Positions 23,069 through 32,694 of a stretch of DNA of 64,000 bases are shown one piece after another. This DNA comes from Alphaproteobacteria bacterium (GTDB taxonomy: Bacteria > Pseudomonadota > Alphaproteobacteria > Rhodospirillales > Rhodospirillaceae): NCBI GenBank assembly GCA_030835385.1, contig JAURPI010000042.1, positions 275,038 through 339,037 on the forward strand. The letters run 5' to 3'. A program made the position numbers and the translations under genes. Each line of letters opens with the position of its first letter. The first letter of the stretch is position 1. A model generated the notes under the pieces. It was not told where the DNA came from and did no database searches. It saw only the letters and a list, made by a program, of their open reading frames with translations.

Positions 23069-23377
23069 AAGCGGCCGTATTCGTAAGCGTTTAACAAAAG
23101 ACCGCGACGCTGAAACGCGCTGCGGGTCTCGGCGAGTCTCTCCCTCTTGGAGCGGCGATCCGCCCCATAGAAAATGGCGGAAAAGCGCCTCTTTCAGAGC
23201 CCCTGTCAATCAACTGGAGGAGAGGCGCGATGGGCGAGGAGTCGACCACCGCACGACAGGGAAGTCAGTATATCACAGGTATACCCTGAGGGTAGCGAAA
23301 AGGGCCTCTCAGAGGCCCTCACAGCGGCTTTTAGCGTGGTTTTTAACGCCGCGTTATTGGCGCCGATTGAAGCTGTT
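23069..23377. other. 309-base gap between dnaA and dnaN
   Basis: The space carries the hairpin at 23301-23319 near the end of dnaA, and the rest should hold the dnaN promoter. The plus strand has open frames across it, but none looks like a gene. I found no DnaA-box consensus in it by eye. Confidence 0.45.
23297..23319 (-). terminator. Probable dnaA terminator
   Basis: Perfect 9-base inverted repeat AGGGCCTCT / AGAGGCCCT at 23301-23319 with a one-base centre (so a tight hairpin of fewer pairs in practice). Reading on the minus strand it is followed by TTTTCG, and it lies about 60 bases after the dnaA stop. It would end dnaA transcription before dnaN. Confidence 0.65.
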
Positions 23378-24820
23378 TTAGCTTTCCAGCATCCGGGTCA
23401 GAAGGTCGACATCCTCAGCGAAAGCGACATCACCGGCCATCAGCTCTTCGACCTTCCGGACCGCATGAATAACGGTGGTGTGATCCCGGCCCCCGAAGGC
23501 GCGGCCAATCTCAGGCAAAGAACGGGAGGTCAGCTGTTTCGACAGGTACATGGCAATCTGGCGGGGGCGGGCGACAGTCCGCGACCGCCGGGCTGAGCTC
23601 ATATCAGACAACCTGATTTGGAAGTGCTCGGCGACCCGCTTCTGGATTTCATCCATCGTCACCCGGCGATCATGGGCGCGGAGGAGGTCATGGAGGAGGG
23701 TATGAGCCAGCTCGAGTGAGATATCACCCCCAACCAATTGCACGTTGGCGCTGAGACGGGTCAGCGCACCCTCAAGCTCCCGTACATTCGAGGTGATGCG
23801 ATGGGCGAGAAACTCTTTCACCTTCTGCGGCACAGTAACACCAAGATGCTCGGCTTTGGCGTCCAGAATACCAAGACGCAACTCAAAGGTAGTGGGATGG
23901 AGATCTGCTACTAGGCCCGACGACAACCGTGAACGCAATCGATCTCCGATCTCTTCAAGATCGGACGGTGATTTATCAGCAGACAAGACAATCTGCCGCC
24001 CTTGGTCAACCAGGGCATTAAACGTGTGGAAGAACTCTTCTTGTGTTGAGTTTTTTCCGGAAATGAATTGAACGTCGTCGATCATCAACACGTCAGCGGA
24101 GCGAAACTGCTCTTTGAAAGACACCGTGTCGTGATTGCGCAGCGCGCGCACAAAACTGTACATGAATTTCTCTGCCGACAGGTACACGACGCGGCGTTTT
24201 GGCGAGCGCAATCGGATCTGCCAGGCGATGGCATGCATGAGATGGGTCTTGCCCAACCCGACGCCACCGTAAAGGAAGAGTGGATTAAAACTGACGTGGT
24301 CGGAGTCGGCGACGCGCTGAGCGGCCGCATAGGCAAACTCATTTGGCTTGCCGACGACAAAGTTGTCGAAGGTATAGCGGGCATCGAGAGGGGCGGACAG
24401 AGAATCGGCAAAGACATCGCCCCCAGATGCTGTCGTATTCGCTTCTAAGACAGGAGGCTTAGGAGGGGGCTGAGAGGGCTGGGTCTCTGCATCAGGGCCC
24501 GCGGCCTTGGCCTCGCTCGGCGAGTCGACATCAACTAAGACACGACGGACATCTGGGTTTTCGCCAGCCCACAAAGCACGAATACGATCTGCGTAATGGG
24601 TCATCACCCAATCCCGCATAAAACGCGTTGAAACTTTTAAGTTAACCGCCCCGTCATTAACCCCACCGAACTCAATTGGATTGACCCAGCTTTTGTAAGC
24701 TGATTCTCCGAATTCATGTTTCAGTCTGAGTTTGACGCGATGCCACTCCGCGTGACCTGACGATCCCACTTCCCCTCGTTTCACCTTAGCGTCCTTGTCG
24801 TCTTTCCCACGTACCATCAC
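23378..24820 (-). CDS. dnaA: Chromosomal replication initiator protein DnaA
   Basis: Replication initiator, 480 residues. Domain I is near 23-100 (WHRVKLRLKHEFGESAYKSW), followed by a proline-rich linker. The AAA+ domain has Walker A GGVGLGKTHL and Walker B LMIDDVQFISGK. The C-terminal box-binding helix-turn-helix has GRAFGGRDHTTVIHAVRK. The ATG at 24820 is followed by another ATG at 24817; either is possible. The gene is preceded by rpsT, a common alphaproteobacterial arrangement. Confidence 0.98.
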   Translation of the reverse strand: MMVRGKDDKDAKVKRGEVGSSGHAEWHRVKLRLKHEFGESAYKSWVNPIEFGGVNDGAVNLKVSTRFMRDWVMTHYADRIRALWAGENPDVRRVLVDVDSPSEAKAAGPDAETQPSQPPPKPPVLEANTTASGGDVFADSLSAPLDARYTFDNFVVGKPNEFAYAAAQRVADSDHVSFNPLFLYGGVGLGKTHLMHAIAWQIRLRSPKRRVVYLSAEKFMYSFVRALRNHDTVSFKEQFRSADVLMIDDVQFISGKNSTQEEFFHTFNALVDQGRQIVLSADKSPSDLEEIGDRLRSRLSSGLVADLHPTTFELRLGILDAKAEHLGVTVPQKVKEFLAHRITSNVRELEGALTRLSANVQLVGGDISLELAHTLLHDLLRAHDRRVTMDEIQKRVAEHFQIRLSDMSSARRSRTVARPRQIAMYLSKQLTSRSLPEIGRAFGGRDHTTVIHAVRKVEELMAGDVAFAEDVDLLTRMLES

Positions 24821-25030
24821 TGATGCTGAAAATTCCCCCGCAAAATTTTTCAGCTAACGCGATCGACTCTGGGTGGTTGCACGTCGGTCCTTTGTCGCTA
24901 TCCCCGCGCTCTTCTTTAGGCGAGAGCATTAGACTCGGGTGGTCGCGATTTACTGAACATTAGCTCTCAAGAACCGAAAGACAAGGCGAAAGATCGCTTG
25001 ACAGTTTGTTCCGAAAATCACTTGTCCGAG

Positions 25031-25049
25031 TCACGATTCTAATTCGTGA
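25031..25049. promoter_or_regulatory. Palindrome TCACGA-N7-TCGTGA upstream of dnaA
   Basis: A 19-base interrupted palindrome with six-base arms, spaced as for a dimeric regulator, lying about 210 bases upstream of the dnaA start. A further TCACGA half-site occurs in AATGTCACGAAGCG near 25130. This may be an operator; the binding protein is unknown and chance occurrence is possible. Confidence 0.35.
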
Positions 25050-25206
25050 TTTACGCAACCACAGGACGACCATCTCGCCCATAAATTTTAAGCAACGTAA
25101 TGATCAATCGCCGTTGAGAAATAGAATGTCACGAAGCGTATCCCGCAAAACCTTCGGGGCACAATGGGACAAAACTGGAACTAAAAAGCTTCTGCAGCTG
25201 GTGTTC

Positions 25207-25228
25207 AAAAGACGGTCAAATAAGACCG
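25207..25228 (-). terminator. Weak rpsT terminator
   Basis: On the minus strand CGGTC-TTATTT-GACCG is followed by TCTTTTG, a five-base stem with six-base loop and short U-run, about 20 bases after the rpsT stop. The short stem suggests partial read-through towards dnaA. Confidence 0.45.
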
Positions 25229-25246
25229 AATTTTACGCGCACAGAG

Positions 25247-25513
25247 TTAAGCGGACATCGCCTTTATGCGAGCGTTAAGACGAGAGATTTTTCTGGACAC
25301 TGTGTTGGAATGAAGAATGCCCTTGGTCCGGCCGCGCATCAGTTCAGGCATCGCTGCTTTGAACGCATCCTTGGCCGCGGCTTGATCGCCAGAATCAATA
25401 GCCGTCTCTACTTTTTTGACAGAGGTACGGATTCGTCCCATGCGGGAATGATTAATTTCAAACCGGCGGGCGTTGCGGCGAATTCGTTTCTTGGCCGAAG
25501 CGTGGTGGGCCAT
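25247..25513 (-). CDS. rpsT: 30S ribosomal protein S20
   Basis: Small basic 16S-rRNA-binding protein of the 30S subunit, 88 residues. The N-terminus [17 protein letters not shown] and the segments [16 protein letters not shown] and [15 protein letters not shown] are characteristic of S20. A good promoter lies upstream at 25550-25578. It is followed on the same strand by dnaA after about 430 bases. Confidence 0.98.
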   Translation of the reverse strand: MAHHASAKKRIRRNARRFEINHSRMGRIRTSVKKVETAIDSGDQAAAKDAFKAAMPELMRGRTKGILHSNTVSRKISRLNARIKAMSA

Positions 25514-25549
25514 TTGGCAATCCTGTCTAAACTGGCAGTCAAAGCGGGC

Positions 25550-25578
25550 CTTATAGTTAAGGCACGCCTGGACGTCAA
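25550..25578 (-). promoter_or_regulatory. Sigma-70 type promoter of rpsT
   Basis: The minus strand reads TTGACG, a 17-base spacer, then TATAAG, i.e. a near-consensus -35 and -10. The -10 element is about 37 bases upstream of the rpsT ATG. This fits a strong housekeeping promoter for a ribosomal protein. Confidence 0.7.
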
Positions 25579-25604
25579 CCTTTCAGGCGAAAACGCCCGA
25601 ATCC

Positions 25605-26381
25605 CTATCTGTGTTTGAAGGTGGGCTGGCGCTTATCAACGAAGGCAGCCATGCCTTCTTTTTGGTCTTCTAGAGCGAATGTCGCATGGAACATGCGGCG
25701 CTCGAATCTAATGCCTTCAGCCAACGAACTCTCGAAAGCCCGGTTGACCGACTCTTTGGCCATCATCACCGAGGGCAAAGACATGTCAGCAATACGTTCG
25801 GCAGCCTTCATCGCTTCGTCGATTAAATCATCGGCTGGGATAACCCGGCTGACCAGTCCGACGCGCTCGGCTTCGCCGGCATCCATCTGCCGTCCCGTCA
25901 GCACCATATCCATTGCCTTCACTTTTCCGACCGCGCGGGTCAATCTCTGGGTACCGCCGGCACCGGGAATAATACCCAGCGTAATCTCGGGCTGACCGAA
26001 TTTTGCTGAGTCCGCAGCCAGAATAATGTCGCACATCATTGCGACCTCACAACCACCGCCAAGCGCATAGCCGGCGACCGCAGCGATAATTGGTTTGCGA
26101 CAGGTGGTGATTCGCTCCCAGCCTTTGGTGATGAACTCACCGACATAGCAATCGACAAATGTTTTGTCGGCCATCTCTTTAATATCCGCGCCAGCCGCGA
26201 AGGCTTTTTCACTGCCGGTGATAACGATCGCGCGAACACCGTCATCGTCTTCAAAACCATCTAGGGCCTGGCCAAGATCGGACACCAAACCGGATGACAA
26301 AGCATTGAGCGCCTTGGGCCGGTTGAGTGTGATCAGGCCGACGTGGCCGCGGGTTTCGACGAGTATATTTTCGTAAGCCAT
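25605..26381 (-). CDS. Enoyl-CoA hydratase (crotonase family)
   Basis: Hydrates trans-2-enoyl-CoA in fatty acid beta-oxidation; 258 residues from the ATG at 26381 ([19 protein letters not shown]). The oxyanion-hole segment [13 protein letters not shown] and the catalytic region [20 protein letters not shown], with glutamates as in mitochondrial-type hydratases ([10 protein letters not shown] and GQPE), are clear. The frame is open to 26462 but the added residues are unconserved. It lies just upstream of rpsT, and mutM is further upstream, a conserved alphaproteobacterial neighbourhood. Confidence 0.94.
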   Translation of the reverse strand: MAYENILVETRGHVGLITLNRPKALNALSSGLVSDLGQALDGFEDDDGVRAIVITGSEKAFAAGADIKEMADKTFVDCYVGEFITKGWERITTCRKPIIAAVAGYALGGGCEVAMMCDIILAADSAKFGQPEITLGIIPGAGGTQRLTRAVGKVKAMDMVLTGRQMDAGEAERVGLVSRVIPADDLIDEAMKAAERIADMSLPSVMMAKESVNRAFESSLAEGIRFERRMFHATFALEDQKEGMAAFVDKRQPTFKHR

Positions 26382-26439
26382 TGGAAGCAGGTGTCCTTGC
26401 GTAATGAATAGGGTTGGTATTGGAGAAAACGATTGCCGA

Positions 26440-26817
26440 TCAGTTGGCCGTGGGTTCGACAAGAAACCGCACTTCTAACTTTTGGCCCTCGGCCGTGAAC
26501 TCAACTTTTAGTGTTTCGCCTTCTCTTTGAAATTCGGTGCCGTCAACAATCGTCCAACCCAGCTGTGGTAGGGTCTCAGTGTAAAATTGAAGCACTGATG
26601 ACTGGGAAACTGTGCCAACGGCGGTGGCCTGTACAATGCGGCCCTGGGGTGTGTCAAACAGGATGCTGTTGCCGACCACCTGAGACAATCCCGTCATGAG
26701 GGGTAAATCTTCAAATCCATAGACGAAAACATCGGCCCCACGGCTAGATATAGCCCCGAAACTGAGCGCAAAAAGGATCAGAGAAATAAGTCCAAAACGG
26801 TGTTTCATCTTTGGCAC
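26440..26817 (-). CDS. Exported protein of unknown function next to mutM
   Basis: A 125-residue protein with a signal peptide ([22 protein letters not shown]) and a mature part of about 95 residues rich in beta-prone sequence ([33 protein letters not shown]). I do not assign a function. The pattern of a secreted protein with a 'TLPQLGW' segment recalls small conserved alphaproteobacterial proteins. The start at 26817 overlaps the end of mutM; an ATG at 26808 is an alternative three codons on. Likely cotranscribed with mutM. Confidence 0.75.
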   Translation of the reverse strand: MPKMKHRFGLISLILFALSFGAISSRGADVFVYGFEDLPLMTGLSQVVGNSILFDTPQGRIVQATAVGTVSQSSVLQFYTETLPQLGWTIVDGTEFQREGETLKVEFTAEGQKLEVRFLVEPTAN

Positions 26818-27641
26818 CTAGAGCAAAAAAAAGTCGACCGTCCCGCCTGGACGATTCGTTTAACCACAATGCCGTCTTTTCCATCCGGATCGCAGGAACA
26901 AGGTTCACCTTCTCGTCCATAAACATTCCAGCTGAATTTAAAGTATCCCAATTCACCGGATGGTTGTGCATAGTCTCGCAAGGTTGATCCACCGGCGGCG
27001 ATGGCCTCAGTCAGAACATCCTTTATGACTGGGACCAATCGATCGGACCGTTTTCCACTCACGGAGCTCGCCTTACGGCGTGGGGAAATACCAGCCCGAA
27101 ACAAAGCCTCGCAGACATAAATATTACCCAGACCCGCGACCACACGTTGATCAAGTAAGGCGGCCTTTATTGTTGTGCCCTTTCCTTTGAGAGCGGCGGA
27201 CAACACTTCGGCATTAAACCCGTTGCCAAGTGGATCAGATCCCATGCGTGCCAGCAGTTTGTGGTTCTCAAGGTCCTCTTCAGTGGTCAGCGTGAGGAGG
27301 CCAAACCGGCGAGGGTCATTAAACAACACCCGGGTCCCATCTTCGGTATCAAAGACCACATGATCATGTTTGCCTGGCGCTGTCGTTGGCTGGGTGATGG
27401 CCATGCGCCCCGACATTCCGAGATGGGCCAGTGCGACCTGACCATCGTCAAGGTGCATACATATGTACTTGGCCTGGCGCGCAATCCGCGTGATGGCTCT
27501 GCCGGTCATTCGGCCCGCCAGCCCCTTAGGAAAGGGGATACGCATATTGGGACGCCGAACTTCAACATGAGAGAGACGTCGACCTTCAAGGACCGCGGCC
27601 AGACCGCGGCAGGTTGTTTCGACTTCGGGTAATTCTGGCAT
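26805..27641 (-). CDS. mutM: Formamidopyrimidine-DNA glycosylase
   Basis: Base-excision repair enzyme removing 8-oxoguanine and ring-opened purines, 278 residues. The N-terminal MPELPEVETTCRGL carries the catalytic Pro2-Glu3; AHLGMSGRM and DPRRFG are further family motifs; the helix-two-turn-helix has VAGLGNIYVCEALF. The C-terminal zinc finger ends [10 protein letters not shown], but its first cysteine pair reads CSC (C-x-C) in place of the more usual wider spacing, a mild oddity. Divergent from ubiE. Confidence 0.96.
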   Translation of the reverse strand: MPELPEVETTCRGLAAVLEGRRLSHVEVRRPNMRIPFPKGLAGRMTGRAITRIARQAKYICMHLDDGQVALAHLGMSGRMAITQPTTAPGKHDHVVFDTEDGTRVLFNDPRRFGLLTLTTEEDLENHKLLARMGSDPLGNGFNAEVLSAALKGKGTTIKAALLDQRVVAGLGNIYVCEALFRAGISPRRKASSVSGKRSDRLVPVIKDVLTEAIAAGGSTLRDYAQPSGELGYFKFSWNVYGREGEPCSCDPDGKDGIVVKRIVQAGRSTFFCSRCQR

Positions 27642-27746
27642 GCGGCAGACACTGCGCTATGGCGTCCCGGTTTGTCGAGGCCCTGGTGAAGAGCCTGGTT
27701 ATAGGGATGGTCCATATTAGGCGCTTCGTTTAAGCTGCCCGCCAAT

Positions 27747-28520
27747 ATGAGCGTCGACGCACAAACATCTGAAAAGGCAACCCATTTCGGGTTCGAGACC
27801 GTTGCCACCTCCGAGAAGGCTGGGCGCGTCCGTGCTGTTTTTGACGCAGTGGCGCCAAAATACGACCTCATGAACGACCTCATGAGCGGCGGCGTGCACC
27901 GATTGTGGAAAGATGCCATGGCCGATTGGTTGGCGCCGCGCGCAGACTGGTCGATTATCGATGTTGCCGGGGGCACGGGAGACATCGCCTTTCGCCTGCT
28001 CGAACGTATGAAATCAGACCAAGGTTCAGGGTCAGTTACGGTCTGCGACATCAATCAAGCGATGCTGGAACACGGTCGCGACCGCGCGCTCGACCAGGGG
28101 AGGTTGCAGGGCCTGGAGTGGGCCGTGGGAAATGCCGAGTCACTGCCCTTTCCTGATATGCATTTTGACGCCTACACCATTGCCTTTGGATTGAGAAACG
28201 TCACGGAGATCGAGACTGCGCTGGGGGAAGCGCGGCGGGTTCTCAAGCCTGGTGGGCGATTTCTGTGTCTAGAGTTTAGCACAGTCGTCCTGCCTGTTTT
28301 AGACAAGCTTTACGACACCTATTCTTTTTCAGTGTTACCCCGTCTCGGACAAATGGTGGCCGGTGACAGCGATGCCTACCAGTATCTGGCGGAAAGCATT
28401 CGTCGTTTTCCCGAACAAGACACTCTGGTCGATATGATGGGCGAGGCCGGTTTTGGCCGGGTCAGCTATCGTAATCTTGCCGGTGGAATAGCCGCCATCC
28501 ATTCCGGCTGGCGACTTTAG
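27747..28520 (+). CDS. ubiE: Ubiquinone/menaquinone methyltransferase UbiE
   Basis: SAM-dependent C-methyltransferase of ubiquinone synthesis, 257 residues. The UbiE signatures [17 protein letters not shown] near residues 39-55 and [13 protein letters not shown] near 149-161 are present, with the SAM motif [14 protein letters not shown] near 72-85. It begins the ubiE-ubiB-coaBC-dut run, a conserved order in this class. The ATG at 27747 is used. Confidence 0.97.
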   Translation: MSVDAQTSEKATHFGFETVATSEKAGRVRAVFDAVAPKYDLMNDLMSGGVHRLWKDAMADWLAPRADWSIIDVAGGTGDIAFRLLERMKSDQGSGSVTVCDINQAMLEHGRDRALDQGRLQGLEWAVGNAESLPFPDMHFDAYTIAFGLRNVTEIETALGEARRVLKPGGRFLCLEFSTVVLPVLDKLYDTYSFSVLPRLGQMVAGDSDAYQYLAESIRRFPEQDTLVDMMGEAGFGRVSYRNLAGGIAAIHSGWRL

Positions 28521-28569
28521 GCGGACAGGGCCGCAGCACCTCTTCTTTTGGAAAATCGATTCCCGTTCA

Positions 28570-30114
28570 ATGATCCGCACGATCCGTAACCTTAGCCGCC
28601 TCTTTGCCATTGGTCGCGCCCTCGCGAAACACGATGCATTGTTTCTGTTTGAGGGGTATGCCGAAGGTCGCGTTTTGGCTCGGCTTATGCGTCTGACCGC
28701 AAAACCTGATCCGGCCTTGAGTGAGTTGCGACCAGGACAACGACTGGCCCAAGCCTTAACGTCTCTAGGCCCAACATTCATCAAACTCGGACAAGCCCTC
28801 TCAACACGACCCGATTTGCTCGGCCAAGACATCACAGACGACCTGACCAATTTACAGGATCGCCTCCCACCCTTCGCCTTCGAAGACGCAACCAAAATCA
28901 TTGCAGCTGACTTTGATGGGGGTGCGAACGCCCTATTTAAGTCCATCGACCCGATCCCGGTCGCGGCGGCGTCAATTGCCCAGGTTCATTTCGCGACAAC
29001 AACGGCGGGTGACGATGTCGCTGTAAAAATCCTTCGACCAGGCATTCGCGACGCCTTTGCTCGTGATATCGATCTGTTCTATTGGCTGGCAGACTCCATT
29101 GAAAGAACACAACCAAAACTGCAGCGGCTTAAACCCGTCGAAACGGTGCGCACATTTGAGGAATCCGTTCGGATAGAAATGGACTTGCGGTTTGAAGCCG
29201 CCGCCGCGGAAGAGTTAAGAGAGAATTTTTCCAGCGACCCGCGGTTCCGCATGCCAGAAGTAGATTGGCAACGAACCTCGGAACACGTCTTGACCTTAGA
29301 GCGAGTCTCCGGTGCACGGGTCGATCAACCAGACGATATCACCGCTCTCGGCCTAGACCCGGTTGAGATTGTTCGTAAGGCCGCCGAAGTGTTTTTCCGC
29401 ATGGTTTTTCATCAAGGCTTTTTTCATGCCGACATGCACCCAGGCAACTTGTTCGTCGCCGATGACGGCACGCTGATCGCCATTGATTTTGGCATCATGG
29501 GACGAGTGGACTCTCGGACACGACGACATCTTGGTGAAATGCTTCTTGGGTTCTTAACCCGCGACTACACCCGCGTGGCTGAAATTCATATCGAAGCGGG
29601 GTTTGTACCGGCATCAAAAGATGTCGGCGCTTTCGCGCAGGCCTGCCGATCCATTGCTGAACCAATTCTAGGCAAACCTCTCAACGAAATATCTCTGGCA
29701 CGTCTACTCGGACAATTGTTCCAAATCACCGAAACCTTTGAAATGCAGACACAGCCACAACTCTTGCTACTGCAAAAAAGTATGTTGCTGGCGGAAGGCG
29801 TCGGGCGCGCACTATCACCCAACGTCAACATGTGGGAACTAGCTCGCCCCCTCATCGAAGAGTGGATGCTTCAAGAACTGGGACCGGAAGGGCGTATTCG
29901 AGATGCCGTTTCCGATGCAGCAACAACCATCGAAAAGTTACCGCGTCTTATCGATAGCGTGGATGCCGCGACCCAGCAGATTCGCCAACACGGATTGAAA
30001 CTGGACCCAGAAACAGCTGCAGCCATAAGAGGGGGGCCGCCCGGCCAAAGACGGCTGAATTGGTGGCCCTGGGCAATTGCCGCTGGGGCGCTGCTTTTAT
30101 GGTTAATCGCTTAA
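28570..30114 (+). CDS. ubiB: Ubiquinone biosynthesis kinase-like protein UbiB
   Basis: Membrane-bound ABC1/ADCK-family atypical kinase needed for ubiquinone synthesis, 514 residues. The KxGQ motif region GPTFIKLGQALSTRPD, the Ala-rich loop region VAAASIAQVHFA, the catalytic HADMHPGNLF and the metal-binding IDFGIMGR are all visible in order. The C-terminus has a membrane segment (WWPWAIAAGALLLWLIA). It follows ubiE by about 50 bases. Confidence 0.97.
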   Translation: MIRTIRNLSRLFAIGRALAKHDALFLFEGYAEGRVLARLMRLTAKPDPALSELRPGQRLAQALTSLGPTFIKLGQALSTRPDLLGQDITDDLTNLQDRLPPFAFEDATKIIAADFDGGANALFKSIDPIPVAAASIAQVHFATTTAGDDVAVKILRPGIRDAFARDIDLFYWLADSIERTQPKLQRLKPVETVRTFEESVRIEMDLRFEAAAAEELRENFSSDPRFRMPEVDWQRTSEHVLTLERVSGARVDQPDDITALGLDPVEIVRKAAEVFFRMVFHQGFFHADMHPGNLFVADDGTLIAIDFGIMGRVDSRTRRHLGEMLLGFLTRDYTRVAEIHIEAGFVPASKDVGAFAQACRSIAEPILGKPLNEISLARLLGQLFQITETFEMQTQPQLLLLQKSMLLAEGVGRALSPNVNMWELARPLIEEWMLQELGPEGRIRDAVSDAATTIEKLPRLIDSVDAATQQIRQHGLKLDPETAAAIRGGPPGQRRLNWWPWAIAAGALLLWLIA

Positions 30115-30179
30115 AGCGCGCCAAGGTGACGGCAGGACCCTGTTTCGTATAGAGTCCCGCGCCAACGACCGGCCCAACA

Positions 30180-31409
30180 ATGGTCTACCCAGGAACGCGC
30201 CCAACCGTGCTTAAGAATCGTCGCATACTTTTGATCGTTTCTGGCGGCATTGCCGCCGTGAAGATCCCCGACTTGATCCGCCGTCTTCGCGAGCGTGGCG
30301 CGAGCGTGCGGTGTGTTCTGACCGAATCCGGCGCGCAATTTGTGACACCAATGAGCTTGGCAGCCTTGTCCGGAGGCAAAGTCTTTCAAGACCTCTTTTC
30401 CCTGACCGACGAAAGCGAGATGGGACACATCAACCTCAGTCGAGAGGCGGACATTGTTCTGGTTGCGCCGGCAACAGCCAACATCATGGCGAAGATGGCC
30501 CATGGTCAGGCTGATGATTTAGCAACCACAGCTCTTTTGGCCACCGATAAACCGGTGATGATCGCCCCCTCAATGAACGTAAAGATGTGGGAGCACTCAG
30601 CAACGAAAGCGAACCTTGCGACACTTCAAGACAGGGACATTCATGTTGTAGGCCCTGGTGCCGGAGACATGGCGTGCGGTGAAGTGGGTGATGGCCGCAT
30701 GGCTGAAGTTATGGATATTGTGGCGGCTCTGACTGACTTTTTTGTCTCACGCGCCGCTCTCGGACCGCTGTCAGGTCAATCTGCCCTTGTCACTAGTGGC
30801 CCGACCCATGAGCCCATTGACCCAGTGCGCTATATCGCCAATCGCTCTTCGGGCAAACAGGGGCACGCAATTGCGCGTGCGCTGGCAGACCTCGGCGCCA
30901 ACGTCACTTTGGTCACCGGGCCGACCCAAGAACCTGACCCAGACAACATGACCGTCGTCGCCGTTGAAACGGCAGACCAAATGCTCGCGGCATGCACAGC
31001 CGCCGCGCCAGTTGATATCGCCGTATGTGCTGCCGCCGTCGCCGATTGGCGGATGGCAGAGTCCACAACGTCAAAAATTAAGAAGACCGGTGGCGCAAGC
31101 CTACAACTCAATCTGACAGAAAATCCGGACATTCTGACGACGCTCAGTAAAGCGGGCAGTAGTCGTCCACGCTTGGTGATTGGATTTGCAGCAGAGACCG
31201 AAAACATTATCGACAATGGCATAGCGAAGCGTGATTCCAAGGGTTGCGATTGGATTGTCGCTAATGATGTGTCAGCCGGATTTGGCGGTGACGACAATAC
31301 AGTCCACCTCATTACAGAAGAGGGGGCTGATAGCTGGCCCACTCTCAGTAAAAAGGCTGTCGCAGACCGGCTAGCCACGCACATTACCGATCATATAAAA
31401 AAGTCTTAG
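30180..31409 (+). CDS. coaBC: Bifunctional phosphopantothenoylcysteine decarboxylase/synthetase
   Basis: CoaBC carries out two steps of coenzyme A synthesis: ligation of 4'-phosphopantothenate with cysteine and decarboxylation. The 409-residue protein has an N-terminal flavoprotein domain (LLIVSGGIAAVKIPDL, PSMNVKMWEH with the catalytic Asn, GAGDMACGEVGDGRM) and a C-terminal synthetase domain starting VTSGPTHEPIDPVRYIANRSSG, with KIKKTGG. The ATG at 30180 is used; VLKNRRILL could be closer to the homologous start. Confidence 0.96.
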   Translation: MVYPGTRPTVLKNRRILLIVSGGIAAVKIPDLIRRLRERGASVRCVLTESGAQFVTPMSLAALSGGKVFQDLFSLTDESEMGHINLSREADIVLVAPATANIMAKMAHGQADDLATTALLATDKPVMIAPSMNVKMWEHSATKANLATLQDRDIHVVGPGAGDMACGEVGDGRMAEVMDIVAALTDFFVSRAALGPLSGQSALVTSGPTHEPIDPVRYIANRSSGKQGHAIARALADLGANVTLVTGPTQEPDPDNMTVVAVETADQMLAACTAAAPVDIAVCAAAVADWRMAESTTSKIKKTGGASLQLNLTENPDILTTLSKAGSSRPRLVIGFAAETENIIDNGIAKRDSKGCDWIVANDVSAGFGGDDNTVHLITEEGADSWPTLSKKAVADRLATHITDHIKKS

Positions 31410-31433
31410 TCCCTATTTGTTGTAAGAGACACC

Positions 31434-31889
31434 ATGCCCAATAGCGTTCCAATTGCGATTAAGCGTTTGCCCCACGGGGCTGATCTCCCGTTGCCTGCTT
31501 ATCAAACTGATGATGCCGCAGGCATGGACCTTTATGCCGCCGTCGACGACCCCATCACCCTGGCACCGGGCAAACACATACTTGTGCCGACTGGACTGTC
31601 CATGGCGCTGCCGCCGGGCCATGAAGCACAAGTGCGGCCTCGGTCAGGGCTGGCGGCCAAGCATAGCGTTACTGTGCTCAACACACCGGGCACCATCGAC
31701 GCTGACTATCGCGGTGAGGTGAAAGTAATTTTGATCAATCATGGTCAATCCGCTTTTGAAATCACACGCGGAGAGCGCATTGCTCAAATGCTCATCGCGC
31801 CAGTGACCCGTGGCATCTTGGAAGAGGTCGACGACTTGCCAGAAACAATGCGTGGTGCCGGTGGGTTTGGCTCGACCGGTACAGGCTGA
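31434..31889 (+). CDS. dut: Deoxyuridine 5'-triphosphate nucleotidohydrolase
   Basis: Trimeric dUTPase that keeps uracil out of DNA and supplies dUMP, 151 residues. All five motifs are in order: [49 protein letters not shown] and [10 protein letters not shown] at the C-terminus. It follows coaBC by 24 bases in a conserved order. Confidence 0.98.
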   Translation: MPNSVPIAIKRLPHGADLPLPAYQTDDAAGMDLYAAVDDPITLAPGKHILVPTGLSMALPPGHEAQVRPRSGLAAKHSVTVLNTPGTIDADYRGEVKVILINHGQSAFEITRGERIAQMLIAPVTRGILEEVDDLPETMRGAGGFGSTGTG

Positions 31890-31907
31890 CGCACAGCGAT
31901 TGGTGCT

Positions 31908-32684
31908 ATGACCCTCTCAGAAGATCAGATTGAGCGCTACGCCCGCCACATCCATTTGAAAGAGGTGGGGGCGGACGGTCAGGAAAAATTGTTGGCCGCA
32001 AAAGTATTGGTGATTGGCGCCGGTGGCCTTGGGTCGCCACTGATTCAATATCTCACTGCAGCCGGCGTCGGTACCATTGGTGTCGTCGATGACGATACGG
32101 TTGATTTGTCCAACTTGCAGCGACAGGTGCTGCACACCACGAGCCATGTGGGCACTAACAAAGTTGAAAGTGCAATCGACGGCGCGCGCGCTATCAATCC
32201 CGAAGTCAAAATCGTTCCCCACAAAGAGCGCATGACCGCCGCAAACGCGTGTAGCCTAATCAGTGGATATGATGTTGTGGCTGACGGCAGCGACAATTTC
32301 GAGACTCGTTTCACAATCAACGATGCGTGCTTCTTTGAAAAAAAGACGCTGGTGTCTGCCGCCGTGTTACGATTTGACGGCCAACTATCTACCTACAAAC
32401 CTCATGCGGGTGGTCCGTGTTATCGCTGCCTCTATCCCGAACCACCACCAGATGACGTTTGGACATGCACGCAAGCGGGCATCCTGGGTGCCGTGGCCGG
32501 CGTCATGGGATCATTACAGGCAACAGAAGTGCTGAAGGAGATTCTAGGTATCGGGGACAGCATGGCCGGGCGTCTGTTAATTTACGACGCCCTCGACCTC
32601 TCGACCCGGATGGTCAAGGTGAAGCCCGATCCAGGCTGCGTCTTATGTTCCGATCAGGCGACGATCACTGCTGCGCCGACCTAA
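31908..32684 (+). CDS. HesA/MoeB/ThiF family adenylyltransferase
   Basis: E1-like enzyme that adenylates the C-terminus of a small sulfur-carrier protein (MoaD or ThiS). The 258-residue protein has the nucleotide-binding VIGAGGLGSPLIQYL near 35-49, DDDTVDLSNLQRQVLH near 62-77, and two zinc-binding pairs: CYRC in the middle and CVLC near the C-terminus. It has no rhodanese domain, so it fits short MoeB/ThiF forms. It lies 18 bases after dut. Confidence 0.93.
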   Translation: MTLSEDQIERYARHIHLKEVGADGQEKLLAAKVLVIGAGGLGSPLIQYLTAAGVGTIGVVDDDTVDLSNLQRQVLHTTSHVGTNKVESAIDGARAINPEVKIVPHKERMTAANACSLISGYDVVADGSDNFETRFTINDACFFEKKTLVSAAVLRFDGQLSTYKPHAGGPCYRCLYPEPPPDDVWTCTQAGILGAVAGVMGSLQATEVLKEILGIGDSMAGRLLIYDALDLSTRMVKVKPDPGCVLCSDQATITAAPT

Positions 32685-32694
32685 AACAGCAGCC

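Larger units (their letters stand above)
24821..25246. other. 426-base dnaA-rpsT intergenic region
   Basis: Regulatory region of dnaA (minus strand). It contains a palindrome at 25031-25049 and a weak rpsT terminator at 25207-25228. I looked for TTATNCACA and its complement and saw no good match, so there is no sequence support for oriC here. A plus-strand TTGACA at 24998-25003 has no gene downstream of it. No convincing open frame is present. Confidence 0.5.

Noticed and set aside
23069..23377. Origin of replication between dnaA and dnaN
   Set aside because: No DnaA-box cluster was seen by eye; the space shows a terminator-like hairpin instead.
24998..25026. TTGACA on the plus strand as a promoter
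   Set aside because: No gene lies downstream on the plus strand and the -10 region is poor.
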